Origin: Deltaproteobacteria bacterium
GTDB taxonomy: Bacteria > Myxococcota_A > UBA796 > CAJQPC01
Reading direction: 5' to 3'
Assembly (NCBI GenBank): GCA_016717595.1
Contig: JADKFE010000030.1
Location: forward strand, 1 to 64,000
DNA: 64,000 bases
A program made the position numbers and the translations under genes. Shown here one piece after another: positions 31,255 to 39,674 of this stretch. Positions within the stretch are counted from its first letter, which is position 1; every line of letters starts with the position of its first letter. The notes beneath the pieces are model-generated. The model was not told where the DNA came from and did no database searches. It was given only the letters and a program-made list of their open reading frames with translations.

Positions 31255-33720
31255 TTAATAGATTATGCGGTATCCGAGGCTGAACGCAAAGCCTCCGAGC
31301 TGACCTTCATAACCAAACTCCGAGCCGCGCAGCACCGCGCCGTAGCCGCCGAGCTCCCCGAAGACCTCACCGTTGGACCAGCGGCGGCCCGCGCCGAGCA
31401 CCCCCACCGGTCCCGGCAAGGGCATGCCCAGGCCCGAGTACAGCGGCGCGCCGTCTAAGGTCGCGCTCATCAGCAGCGGCGTGACGCCGAGGCCGCCGCC
31501 GAGCCAGCTCGCCCAGGGCCCACGCTCACGACGTAAGACCGCGAGCGCGCTCACGTTGAGCGCCTGCGCAGAGAGCGTCACCTCCCCTCCCCGGTCGGGG
31601 TCGGTCACGGCGTCGCGGGTCATGTACCAGCCCAGGCCGACGCGGGCGTAGAGGGGCAGCGCCACGTCGGCGACGCGGCGGTCGAGCTGCGCGCCGAGCC
31701 GGGGGGCGTTCACCGCGCCCAAAGACGTGATCCACCCCAAGCTCACCGCCGGGGCGAGGCTGATCGGGCGCGGCAGCAGGTCCAAGGTGGTCTGCGTCTC
31801 GGGGAAGGCGCCGTTGACCGAGCGCACGCGGATCTTCACGAGGCCGTTGGTGACGCCGGGAGGCGGCGTCCAGCGGGCGACGTAGCCCCCATCGGGCGCG
31901 GGGCGCGCGGGCTCCACCTGGCCGAGATCGGTCTCGATGAGCAGGGCCTCGTCGGGAACAGCGCGACCGGCGCGGTCCACGAGCATCACCCGCACATCGG
32001 CGTAGCCCTGCGGACCCGCGTACACCTGCCGGGGCTCGACGCTCACCGAGACGGCGCTCACCCGGCCCACACGCAGGGTCACGGGCACCCGGGCGATGAG
32101 CTCGGGGGTGCTGGGGTCGGGCACGGCGCGGATGAGCCCCGGGGCGACGATCACCCGGCGGCGTAAGGTGCCCACCTCGGCCTCCACAAAGCTGGGCCCG
32201 GCGGGGGTGGGCAAGGCCCAACGCGCCCAGCCCGTCTCAGAGGTGACGGCCGAGATCGCCTTGTCTCCGGCGCGTAAGGTCACGGTGAGCCCCACCAAGG
32301 GCCGCCCGGCGCGGTCCAAGGGCCTCGCGAGCACCTCCAAGCCCCCCGGCGTCACCGTGGCGAACAGGCGCAGCTCCCAGGGCTCGCCTTGGCCCGGCGG
32401 TGAGCGCCAGGTCGCGATCACGGCGTCTTCGGGGCCGGTGTTGTCCGCGGTGAGGTCGGCGCGTAAGGACTGGCCCTCGGCGGCCACGCCGCTGATGCCG
32501 CCAAACTCGGCGGCCAAGCTCAAGCCCTCGACGTCGAGGCGCTCGCCCCGGCGATCCTCGACGGACGCCCGCACCTGGGAGACGGGGAGATCCGCGGTGA
32601 GCTCCGTGGGCCACACGGCGAGGCTGATGCGGGCGGGGGTGCCCCGGTCCAAGGGCGCGCGGGCGGTGCTCAGCGCCAAGCGGTCGCCCAGCGCGCAGTC
32701 CACACGCAGCTCAAAGGCGTCCTCGACGAGCTCCACGGGCAGCCGCGCGCTCCACACCCCGGGCTCCACGGCGCGCAGCGTGAGCCGCTCACCGCCGGCC
32801 GCCCGGCAGCTCGGCGTCTCTCCAGCCCAGGGGCGGCCTTGGGCGTCTACGGCGTACACCCACAGGGGCGGCGGCGCGGCGCCTTGGCGCGCGGGGCCGC
32901 CGATCATCGCCACCAGGCTGGGGCGCGGGTTTCGCACCAGGGTGAGCGTCGTGCGCTGCCGGTTGCCGGCCTTGTCCTCTAAGGTGGCCTCGCCGAGCAC
33001 CTCCCCGGCGCGCACCTCCACGGAGAGCGCGAGCAGGCCGTCGGCGCCCGCGACCACGGGGCCGTAGCTGCGCCCGCCCACCCGCACGACGAGGCTCGAG
33101 CCCGGCTCGGTCTTCACCTCGATCGGCATCTTGGCGTTGACCTTCACCGAGCCCCAGCGCGGCGACTCGCCCGGGCGGCGAAGGTCCAAGGCGCCCAAGG
33201 CCACCACACGCACCTCTTGGTCCTCCGCCGGGCGCCAGAGCACATCGACGCCGCCCGGGGTCAGCTCTGTCCCGACGACGTTGCCCTCTCCGGCCACGAA
33301 CAAGAGCGCGTCGGGGCTGAGGCCCGCGGCGGTGTACGGCAGGCGCAGCGGCGCGTCGGCGCCAGCCCAGACGCTCAGGGTGTCGGGCGCGGCGAGCCCC
33401 GACGGCGCAAGGGGCGCCACGGTGAGGGGCACGGTGAGCTGCTTGCCGTCGGCGAGGCTCAGGGTGAGCCGCACCTCTCCCGGCGCGGCGGCGGCGTAAC
33501 GCACGATCCAGAGCCCCGGCGACTCCCCCTGAACCAGCTCCTCGACCACCCCCACCGACGCCCGCGCGCCGGTGAGCGCGGGCCCGGCCTGGTCGTCATC
33601 GCCCCAGATCAGCACCTCCAGCGCGGCGCTTCGCCCGGCTTGGGGGCCCCCCGAAGGGTCCACCACCACGACCGTCTGGGCAGCGGCCAGCCCGAGGCCG
33701 ATGAGGAGCGAGAGGAACAT
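31255..33720 (-). CDS. secreted Ig-like/outer-membrane barrel protein
   Basis: 821 residues with a signal peptide (MFLSLLIGLGLAAAQ). The first 600 residues contain beta-sandwich repeats including a sequence resembling Big/invasin modules (VSAVSVSVEPRQVYAGPQG). The last 200 residues have alternating aromatic/glycine strands (for example VALPLYARVGLGWYMTRD) and end in SLGYRIIY, the aromatic C-terminus used as a barrel assembly signal. I infer a surface protein with a small C-terminal barrel. The ATG overlaps the stop of the FecR gene by one base (TGATG). With the giant lipoprotein it would form the outer part of the system. Confidence 0.7.
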   Translation of the reverse strand: MFLSLLIGLGLAAAQTVVVVDPSGGPQAGRSAALEVLIWGDDDQAGPALTGARASVGVVEELVQGESPGLWIVRYAAAAPGEVRLTLSLADGKQLTVPLTVAPLAPSGLAAPDTLSVWAGADAPLRLPYTAAGLSPDALLFVAGEGNVVGTELTPGGVDVLWRPAEDQEVRVVALGALDLRRPGESPRWGSVKVNAKMPIEVKTEPGSSLVVRVGGRSYGPVVAGADGLLALSVEVRAGEVLGEATLEDKAGNRQRTTLTLVRNPRPSLVAMIGGPARQGAAPPPLWVYAVDAQGRPWAGETPSCRAAGGERLTLRAVEPGVWSARLPVELVEDAFELRVDCALGDRLALSTARAPLDRGTPARISLAVWPTELTADLPVSQVRASVEDRRGERLDVEGLSLAAEFGGISGVAAEGQSLRADLTADNTGPEDAVIATWRSPPGQGEPWELRLFATVTPGGLEVLARPLDRAGRPLVGLTVTLRAGDKAISAVTSETGWARWALPTPAGPSFVEAEVGTLRRRVIVAPGLIRAVPDPSTPELIARVPVTLRVGRVSAVSVSVEPRQVYAGPQGYADVRVMLVDRAGRAVPDEALLIETDLGQVEPARPAPDGGYVARWTPPPGVTNGLVKIRVRSVNGAFPETQTTLDLLPRPISLAPAVSLGWITSLGAVNAPRLGAQLDRRVADVALPLYARVGLGWYMTRDAVTDPDRGGEVTLSAQALNVSALAVLRRERGPWASWLGGGLGVTPLLMSATLDGAPLYSGLGMPLPGPVGVLGAGRRWSNGEVFGELGGYGAVLRGSEFGYEGQLGGFAFSLGYRIIY

Positions 33721-34562
33721 CAGCGCAGCCTAAACTCAGCGGTAGGCCCCGTGGTGTCCCGGACGACCCGGCCCACGGCGGTGGAGCGCCGACCGTGGAG
33801 ATCCGTCGCCTCTAAGGTCAGCTCGTTCTGCCCCTCGGCCAAGGCCAGCGTGAGGGTGAACGCGCCGTCTGGCCCCGCCCGCGCGCTCACCCCGCCGGGG
33901 CCCACCACCTTCGCGCCGGGGGCGCTGACCCCGCGCACGGTGATCGACGTCTCTTTGGTGGGGCCACCTTCAGGCCAAGGCACGTCGAGGAGCAGAGTGC
34001 TGGGGATCTCGGCCACGGTGGCGGACTGGCCCGGCGCGGCGTAGAGCCGCTGGCCTTCGCCCAGGCGCTCGACGCCATCGACGCCGAAGACGCCGAGATC
34101 ACCCCGGCGGGCCTCTAAGTCAAAGGTGCCCTCGTCATCCACGGCCAAGGCGAAGTCGGCGTCTTGGGCGACGACGCCCCGTCCGCGGCTCGACACCCGC
34201 AGGCTCGGCGTGCCCGGGCGCACCGTGGCCTCTACCCGACCGTTCTCAAGCTCCACCCGAAGGCCATCTTCAGCGAGGCCAAGCAGCCGCAGGCTCGCGC
34301 CCTCGTGGAGCGTGAGGCGGGTGTCTTGGCCCATGCTCAAGACCGCCGCGCCGTCGTTTACGCGGATCTGGTCATCGTCGCGAAGCGCCTCGCCGAGGGT
34401 GGCCGGGGCCTCTACGCCGCCGCGCACCCGGGTGACCTCACCGCGCACCTGCTGAACGACGACGGGATCGAGGGGATCCGCGGCGAACAGCCACAGCCAC
34501 GCGGCCACGCCCAACACGAGCACGGCCACCGCGGCGACGAGTACCTGGACCACATCTCTCAC
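33720..34562 (-). CDS. FecR-domain membrane protein
   Basis: 280 residues. One N-terminal transmembrane segment (VLVAAVAVLVLGVAAWLWLF), then a FecR-like domain: VVVQQVRGEVTRVRGG, GEALRDDDQIRVNDGAAVLS, LHEGASLRLLGL, and VENGRVEATVRPG-like (actual ELENGRVEATVRPG). A second beta domain follows (TSITVRGVSAPGAKVVGPGG), Ig-like as in bacterial adhesins. FecR domains usually pass an outer-membrane signal to a cytoplasmic factor; no ECF sigma gene is here, so the partner may be one of the kinases. It overlaps the barrel gene by one base. Confidence 0.8.
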   Translation of the reverse strand: MRDVVQVLVAAVAVLVLGVAAWLWLFAADPLDPVVVQQVRGEVTRVRGGVEAPATLGEALRDDDQIRVNDGAAVLSMGQDTRLTLHEGASLRLLGLAEDGLRVELENGRVEATVRPGTPSLRVSSRGRGVVAQDADFALAVDDEGTFDLEARRGDLGVFGVDGVERLGEGQRLYAAPGQSATVAEIPSTLLLDVPWPEGGPTKETSITVRGVSAPGAKVVGPGGVSARAGPDGAFTLTLALAEGQNELTLEATDLHGRRSTAVGRVVRDTTGPTAEFRLR

Positions 34563-34571
34563 GCGGCGATT

Positions 34572-36395
34572 CTACCCCGCGCGCGGCGAATCTGTACGGC
34601 GCGCGGCCTCGGATGGCAGGGTGACGATATACACCGGGGTCTCCGCGCCGGGCTGGGGCTCGATGAGGCGCCCGCCGTGCTCGGCGAAGACCTGCCGCGC
34701 CACCCAGAAGCCCATGCCCGAGGCCAGCCAGTCGTCCCCTCCGGCGCCGCGCCAGCCCGAGAGGCGGAAGCTGACCCGCACCTCCTCGCTCCCGGCGACG
34801 CCGTGAATGAACAGGCGCCCGCCGGGCACAAGCGCCGTGCGTAAGGATCGCAAGAGCTGGGCGAAGGCCTGGGCGAGCTGGGCGGAGTCCCCCAGCACAC
34901 GCAGCGGAGGCTCGCGCTCGTGGCTGAGGTGCTGGTCACCGTCACGAAAGCTGCCGCCGACGAGCACGAGCACTTCAGCGAGGAGCTGCTGAAGATCCAG
35001 CGGGGCGCGCTCCTCTACGGCGCCTCGGCTAGAGAGCCTCGTGAGGCTCGCGAGGATGACCCGGCAGCGCTGGGCCTGCTCCTCGATGGCCAGGATCATC
35101 GGCGTCACGTCGCCGCCGCCCTTCGCCCGGGCGAGCTGGGCCATGCCGAGGATCCCCGCCATGGGGTTGTTCAGCTCGTGCGCCAGCCCAGCGCCGAGCT
35201 CGGCCACGGCGACCATACGGGAGGTGTGAACGAGGCGCTGTTGAGACTCCTGAAGCTCCGTCGTGCGCGCCTCCACCCGGGCGAGGAGCTCGCGGTTCCA
35301 GGCCTCGATCTCGGCGTTCTTCGCGGCGATGATCCCCTGATCCGACAACAGCCGCGCCGACATCTGGTTGAACGCCCCGGCCAGCTCGCCGAGCTCGTCT
35401 TGGGCCTCGATCTGCACCTGACGGCCCAGCTCACCCTCGCCCAGCCGCACGGCGGTGTCTTTGAGCGCCACGACGGGCTGGGCGATCTGCCGGGCGCCGA
35501 TGTACCCCATGGTCGCCACCAGCGCCGTGGCGAGCACATAGATGAACACCGTGCGCTGGGCGATCTGCCGCCCGCCCAAGGTGGCCTCCCGCAACGGCAC
35601 CGCCACCACCGCCACCCAGCCCAGGTCCGAGACCGGGGCGAAGGCCACGAGCGCGTCTTCGCCGTCGCCGGAGGTCAAGGTCATCCAGCCCTCGACCTGG
35701 TTGGTGAAGCCCGCGAGCACGCTCGGCTCGATCAGGCCCGCGTCGTCCCCGGCGAGGAGCTTCGCCCGCTCATCGAGGATCAACGCCGCGCCGCCCCGGC
35801 TCGCCTGCCGCCGAAGCTGCTCCTCCACCGCCGCCAGGCTCAGCTCGACGCCGATCACCGCGTCCCCGCCCGAGCTGACCACGGCCACAGGCATCACCGC
35901 GTGGGGCGAGCCCGCCGGGAAGTACGCCTCTCCGAACGCGAGGCCGTCTGTGAGCGCCTGGGTGTAGGGCATCCGGGCGACGAGCTCGCCGAGGCGGGCC
36001 TCATCCACGGCCTCATGCTCGGCCAAGGCCCCGGTGAGCAAGGCCGGGTCTCGAATCGCCGTCGGCGCCACGAGGGGCTCACCCTCGGCGTCGAGGAGCA
36101 CGACGACGTTGATCGCGTCGTATTGGCTGTAGATCAGCCGGGCGAGGCCTTCAGCGCGGGCGGAATCTAAGGCCCGCACGTCCCAAGACGAGGCGATGAG
36201 CTGCACCCCACGCACCTGGGCCGAGAGCCAGGTCGCGGCGAACACGGCGAGGCCGTCGGCTTGCCGGGCGTAGAGCTCACGCGCCTGGGCGAGGTGCGCG
36301 TCCCGGGCCACGGTGGTGGCCATCACGCCCGCGACCGCCAGCGGGATGAGCGTCGCGAGGCCGATGAGCAGGGTGAGGCGGGGGCGAAGCCGCAT
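34572..36395 (-). CDS. membrane sensor histidine kinase with degenerate ATP-binding domain
   Basis: 607 residues. Transmembrane segments at about 10-30 and 280-300 enclose a CACHE-like sensor domain. A HAMP domain (ARQIAQPVVALKDTAVRLGE) follows, then coiled coil, then the H-box LGAGLAHELNNPMAGILGMA. The catalytic domain is degenerate: the N-box position reads QAFAQLLRSLRTALV without the Asn, there is no DxGxG motif, and only a GMGFWVAR remnant stands for the G2 box. It can probably be phosphorylated by another kinase but may not bind ATP. It lies 13 bp after the hybrid kinase gene, a natural partner. Confidence 0.85.
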   Translation of the reverse strand: MRLRPRLTLLIGLATLIPLAVAGVMATTVARDAHLAQARELYARQADGLAVFAATWLSAQVRGVQLIASSWDVRALDSARAEGLARLIYSQYDAINVVVLLDAEGEPLVAPTAIRDPALLTGALAEHEAVDEARLGELVARMPYTQALTDGLAFGEAYFPAGSPHAVMPVAVVSSGGDAVIGVELSLAAVEEQLRRQASRGGAALILDERAKLLAGDDAGLIEPSVLAGFTNQVEGWMTLTSGDGEDALVAFAPVSDLGWVAVVAVPLREATLGGRQIAQRTVFIYVLATALVATMGYIGARQIAQPVVALKDTAVRLGEGELGRQVQIEAQDELGELAGAFNQMSARLLSDQGIIAAKNAEIEAWNRELLARVEARTTELQESQQRLVHTSRMVAVAELGAGLAHELNNPMAGILGMAQLARAKGGGDVTPMILAIEEQAQRCRVILASLTRLSSRGAVEERAPLDLQQLLAEVLVLVGGSFRDGDQHLSHEREPPLRVLGDSAQLAQAFAQLLRSLRTALVPGGRLFIHGVAGSEEVRVSFRLSGWRGAGGDDWLASGMGFWVARQVFAEHGGRLIEPQPGAETPVYIVTLPSEAARRTDSPRAG

Positions 36396-36408
36396 ACCGT
36401 GCGGCTCC

Positions 36409-37587
36409 TCAGCCCGAGATCGGGAAGCTCAAGGTGAAGCGGGTGCCTTTGCCGACGGTAGACTCGACCATCACCTGGCCCCGGTGTTTGGCCATGATGC
36501 GGTAGACGATGTTGAGCCCAAGCCCCGTGCCTTTGCCCGGGGCCTTCGTGGTGTAGAACGGGTCAAAGACGAGGCTCAAGCGGTCGTTTGGGATGCCCGC
36601 GCCCGTGTCTTCAACCGTCGCCCACACCCGACCGTCCCGGGTGCCCGCCCGAACCGTGACCTTGCCCGTGCCGACGTCGCGGTCCTCGATGGCCTCCACG
36701 GCGTTCTTGACGAGGTTCACGAAGACCTGCTGCACCTCGCTCGTGCGCGCCTGCACGAAGGTCTGGGGCGCCACGTCCACAGAGATCGTCACGCCGCGGC
36801 AGTCCGCCGAGCGCTCCACCAGCCGCACGGCGTCCTCGATCACCCGGGCGAGCTCCACCGTGGTGAGGTACTCGGCGGACGAGGCCCGGGAGTACGACGA
36901 GAGCTCCTTCACGATGTCGCGGATCGTCCGGCTGTACTCGACGATGTCCCGGGCGTACTCGTGGCAGAGCTCGAGCTTCTCTTCATCGGTGATCGCCTCA
37001 GCGAGCCCCATGATGCCGAACAGCGGCGAAGACACCTCGTGCGCGATGCCCGCGGCCAAGGTGCCGATGCCCGCGAGCTTCTCGGACTGGATCAGCTCGG
37101 ACTGGAGCTGCTGCGTCTCCTTGAGCGCGGCGGTCAGCTCGATGTTTTTTGAGCGAAGATCCGCGACCAAACGGCGGTTCTCTAGGGCGAGATCCTGCTT
37201 ATCGACGGCGCGTTGCACCTTCTTGCGGATGTCGAAGACGTTGTTCAGCGGCTTGAGCACATAGTCGAAGGCGTCAAGCTCCATCGCCGTGAGCGCCGTC
37301 TCCAGGTTGGCGTAGCCGGTGATGATGATCACCTCGGCGAGGTCGTTGACCTCTCGGGCGAGCTTGAGGAGCTCGAGGCCGTTGCCGTCGGGGAGGTTCT
37401 TGTCGGTGATGAGCACGTCTACGCCGTCGCTGCGCAGCACCCGCCGCGCCTCAGACGCCGACCCACACGCGGTGATCTCCCACGGGCCGTCCTCTAAAAC
37501 CGCGGAGAGGATCTGGAGGATCACAGGCTCGTCATCAACGAGCACAACCCGTCGGACACGCCCATCGGCCTTCATCACAGTGCTCAC
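36409..37587 (-). CDS. receiver-histidine kinase hybrid
   Basis: About 392 residues. A receiver domain (VVLVDDEPVILQIL, with the phospho-Asp in DVLITDKNLP and the Lys in YVLKPL) is followed by a coiled coil and a complete histidine kinase: H-box GIAHEVSSPLFGIMG, N-box NLVKNAVEAI, G1 DTGAGIP, F-box FDPFYTTKAP, G2 GTGLGLNIVY. There is no output or membrane domain. The GTG at 37587 has GAGGA 4 nt upstream and is my choice; an ATG at 37575 is also possible. As the first gene of the run, it may pass phosphate to or from the degenerate sensor kinase downstream. Confidence 0.85.
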   Translation of the reverse strand: MSTVMKADGRVRRVVLVDDEPVILQILSAVLEDGPWEITACGSASEARRVLRSDGVDVLITDKNLPDGNGLELLKLAREVNDLAEVIIITGYANLETALTAMELDAFDYVLKPLNNVFDIRKKVQRAVDKQDLALENRRLVADLRSKNIELTAALKETQQLQSELIQSEKLAGIGTLAAGIAHEVSSPLFGIMGLAEAITDEEKLELCHEYARDIVEYSRTIRDIVKELSSYSRASSAEYLTTVELARVIEDAVRLVERSADCRGVTISVDVAPQTFVQARTSEVQQVFVNLVKNAVEAIEDRDVGTGKVTVRAGTRDGRVWATVEDTGAGIPNDRLSLVFDPFYTTKAPGKGTGLGLNIVYRIMAKHRGQVMVESTVGKGTRFTLSFPISG

Positions 37588-37660
37588 GTCATCCTCGCGC
37601 CCTTGAGCGGCGCAGAATAGCATGAGCCTCCCCACGCGGCCCCCTCCTGACCCTGAGCAT

Positions 37661-37688
37661 TTGACAGACCCCCGCTTACCGCTAAACT
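37661..37688 (+). promoter_or_regulatory. sigma-70-type promoter for the EF-hand-like lipoprotein gene
   Basis: A perfect TTGACA at 37661-37666, a 16-nt spacer and TAAACT at 37683-37688. Transcription would begin near 37695, 45 bp before the ATG of the lipoprotein at 37740. It is the clearest promoter in the window. It lies in the 152-bp divergent gap with the hybrid kinase operon. Confidence 0.6.
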
Positions 37689-37739
37689 TGTCATGCGAGA
37701 CGCTCTGGCGTCCGTAACCTCATCTCATGGACGCGGCGG

Positions 37740-38381
37740 ATGTTGCGAAGCCACCTGATGGTCTCTCCCCTTCTCCTCGCGCTCGCTCTGGGCGCATGCG
37801 GGCCAAAGTCCGGCAAGTCGCCCGAAGTGGCGGCGGCCGAGGCGGCGCGCCCCTACGTTGAGCGCCCCAGCGAGGAGGGGCTCGTGCTCGTCGAGATCGA
37901 CCTCAACAGCGACGGTCGGCCCGACGTGTTCAACCACTACCGGGAGCGCTCCCAGGCCACGCGCCTGCTGGTGCGCAAAGACGTCGATCTCAACTGGGAC
38001 GGCAAGGTCGACATCACGTCCTTCTACGATGACATGAGCCGCCTCGTGCGCGAAGAGATGGACAACGACTTCGACGGCAAGGTCGACATCGTCGATCACT
38101 ACCAGGGCGGCGTCCGGGTGATGTCCGAGGTCGACACCGAGTACGACGGCCGCTTCGACCTCTGGAAGTACTACGAGCAGCCCCCCGGCGGGAAGCCCAT
38201 GCTGCGCCGCAAAGAGCGCGACACCAACGCCGATGGCAAGGTCGATTACTGGGAGTACTTCAACGATCAAGGCCAGGTCGTGAAGACCGGCCGCGACATC
38301 GACGGCGACGGCGTCATGGACGAGCGCCAAGAGGTCGGCGGCCCCGGCAGCCCCGCTGGCGCCACCGCCCAAGGCGACTGA
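37740..38381 (+). CDS. lipoprotein with repeated Ca-binding-like DxDxDG motifs
   Basis: 213 residues. The signal ends in LLLALALGAC, a lipobox. The mature part has six repeats of a D-x-[N/D/E]-x-D-G-x-x-D motif: DLNSDGRPD, DLNWDGKVD, DNDFDGKVD, DTEYDGRFD, DTNADGKVD and DIDGDGVMD. Such loops bind calcium in EF-hand or dockerin-like repeats. Between them are hydrophobic-aromatic segments (VFNHYRE, ITSFYDD, DLWKYYE, YWEYFND) of about 20-25 residues, so it is a regular repeat protein, probably exposed at the surface or in the periplasm. A strong promoter precedes it; its end is convergent with the reductase gene. Confidence 0.8.
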   Translation: MLRSHLMVSPLLLALALGACGPKSGKSPEVAAAEAARPYVERPSEEGLVLVEIDLNSDGRPDVFNHYRERSQATRLLVRKDVDLNWDGKVDITSFYDDMSRLVREEMDNDFDGKVDIVDHYQGGVRVMSEVDTEYDGRFDLWKYYEQPPGGKPMLRRKERDTNADGKVDYWEYFNDQGQVVKTGRDIDGDGVMDERQEVGGPGSPAGATAQGD

Positions 38382-38400
38382 GCCGCCCAAGGCCGCTCAG
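38378..38400. terminator. small hairpin spanning both convergent stop codons
   Basis: CTGAGC (38378-38383) pairs with GCTCAG (38395-38400) around an 11-nt loop. It contains the TGA codons of both the rightward lipoprotein gene and the leftward reductase gene. The stem is short and no T-run follows. Confidence 0.3.
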
Positions 38401-39233
38401 CCCTCCGCCACCAGCTCCGCGAGGCTTTGCGCCAGCGGGATCCTTGGCGCCCATCCTAGGGCGCCGAGTTTTTTTGGATCTCCTACCAAAACGAGCACGT
38501 CCCCGGCTCGGGCGCGGCTGGGCTCCTCGACGACGGGGCGCCCCTGGGCGATGAGCTCAGCGAGGGCGCGTAGGGGCACGCCCACGCCGCTGCAGAGGTT
38601 GTAGATCTCCCCTGCCCGCCCGGATCGGGCCACGACGAGCAGGCCCTCGGCGGCGTCACGCACGTCGAGGTAGTCGCGGATCAGGTCCAGGCGGCCCGTG
38701 CGGATGTTGGGGGCCCCCGACCGCGCCTGCGCGGCCCAGTCCGCCGGGGCGTACGGCGGGCGATGCCCGGGGCCCGTGAGGTGGAAAGGTCGAACAATCC
38801 TCACGTCTTGCCCTGCCGCGGCCGCCGCCAAGCCCAAGGCCTCCCCCGCGGCCTTCGTGCGGGCGTACACCCCCACGGGCGCGGGCGGCGAGTCCTCAGG
38901 CACGGGCACATCGGGCGCGACGCCGTAGACGTGGCAGGTCGAGACCAAGACCACCGTCGTGTCCCCGGCGGCGCCCAGAAGCGCGGCCACGGCGCCGACG
39001 TTGTCGGCCTCAGCCCCTTGGGGATCCGCCTCGGCCTGGGCTGGGGAGGTCATCGCCGCGAGGTGCAGGATGAGGTCTGGGCGAAGGTCACGCACAGCCC
39101 GCGCCACGGCGTCGGGATCGCGGAGGTTCAGCGCCCGGCGATCCGGGGCGCTGACGTCCCAGCCCCGCGCCCGGGCGAGGCCCACGACGTGCTGGCCCAA
39201 GAAGCCCGCGCCGCCTGTGACCAGGGCGCGCAT
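38397..39233 (-). CDS. NAD(P)-dependent sugar-nucleotide reductase (GDP-6-deoxy-mannose reductase-like)
   Basis: 278 residues from ATG 39233. Rossmann motif VTGGAGFLGQHV, catalytic VSTCHVYG (Ser/Thr with YG), and YARTKAAGE (Tyr-x3-Lys) define an extended short-chain dehydrogenase. The C-terminal RDYLDVRDAAEGLL and EIYNLCSGVGVPL match the GDP-4-keto-6-deoxy-mannose reductase (Rmd) group. The mannose-1-phosphate guanylyltransferase gene is two genes upstream on the same strand, which supports a GDP-mannose-derived product such as GDP-rhamnose for surface glycans. A GDP-mannose dehydratase gene is not in the window. Extension upstream of 39233 was rejected as it enters the lipoprotein gene. Confidence 0.75.
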   Translation of the reverse strand: MRALVTGGAGFLGQHVVGLARARGWDVSAPDRRALNLRDPDAVARAVRDLRPDLILHLAAMTSPAQAEADPQGAEADNVGAVAALLGAAGDTTVVLVSTCHVYGVAPDVPVPEDSPPAPVGVYARTKAAGEALGLAAAAAGQDVRIVRPFHLTGPGHRPPYAPADWAAQARSGAPNIRTGRLDLIRDYLDVRDAAEGLLVVARSGRAGEIYNLCSGVGVPLRALAELIAQGRPVVEEPSRARAGDVLVLVGDPKKLGALGWAPRIPLAQSLAELVAEG

Positions 39234-39234
39234 C

Positions 39235-39615
39235 TCAGTCGCGGGTGTCGAACTCGATGGTCTCGACGGGCAGCACGTCGGAGCTCTCATCGAACCACTG
39301 CACGGTGTATTTGCCCCGGGGCGGCGCCATCAGGCGCACCGTAGGCGCGAAGCAAGACTCGCAGTCGTCCGCGGCCTCACCCGGCTCCCAGCCCTCAAAC
39401 ACGCGGATCGTCCAGCCCTCGCCGATCACGTCGGGGGCGAAGCGGTCGTCACAGCCGGCCATCACGCCCTCGCGCTGCACGAGGATGTCGCCGTTGTCCG
39501 CCGTGTTCACGGTGATCACGGGCTCGTCGTCAAGCACCCAGTCGGTGCAGACCTCGGTGGACCAGCCGACCGAGACGTCACCCGCGCAGGCCAAGAGGAA
39601 GGTGAAGAGCAGCAT
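39235..39615 (-). CDS. small lipoprotein of unknown function
   Basis: 126 residues from the ATG at 39615. The very short signal MLLFTFLLAC has a lipobox Cys at position 10; it is minimal but hydrophobic. The mature part has four more Cys (around CTDWV, AGCDDRF and DDCESCF) and a final beta-like region (GKYTVQWFDESSDVLPVETI). No family recognised. It lies between manC and the reductase gene, on the same strand, and its stop nearly touches the ATG of the reductase gene. Confidence 0.65.
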   Translation of the reverse strand: MLLFTFLLACAGDVSVGWSTEVCTDWVLDDEPVITVNTADNGDILVQREGVMAGCDDRFAPDVIGEGWTIRVFEGWEPGEAADDCESCFAPTVRLMAPPRGKYTVQWFDESSDVLPVETIEFDTRD

Positions 39616-39674
39616 TGGGGGCCTCCTTTGATGAGCCATCCTGCATAACGCAGAGCGCGATGAGCCGCAGGATT

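Noticed and set aside
38397..39290. Longer start for the sugar-nucleotide reductase at 39290
   Set aside because: The Rossmann motif begins at the ATG 39233; the extension enters the end of the lipoprotein gene.
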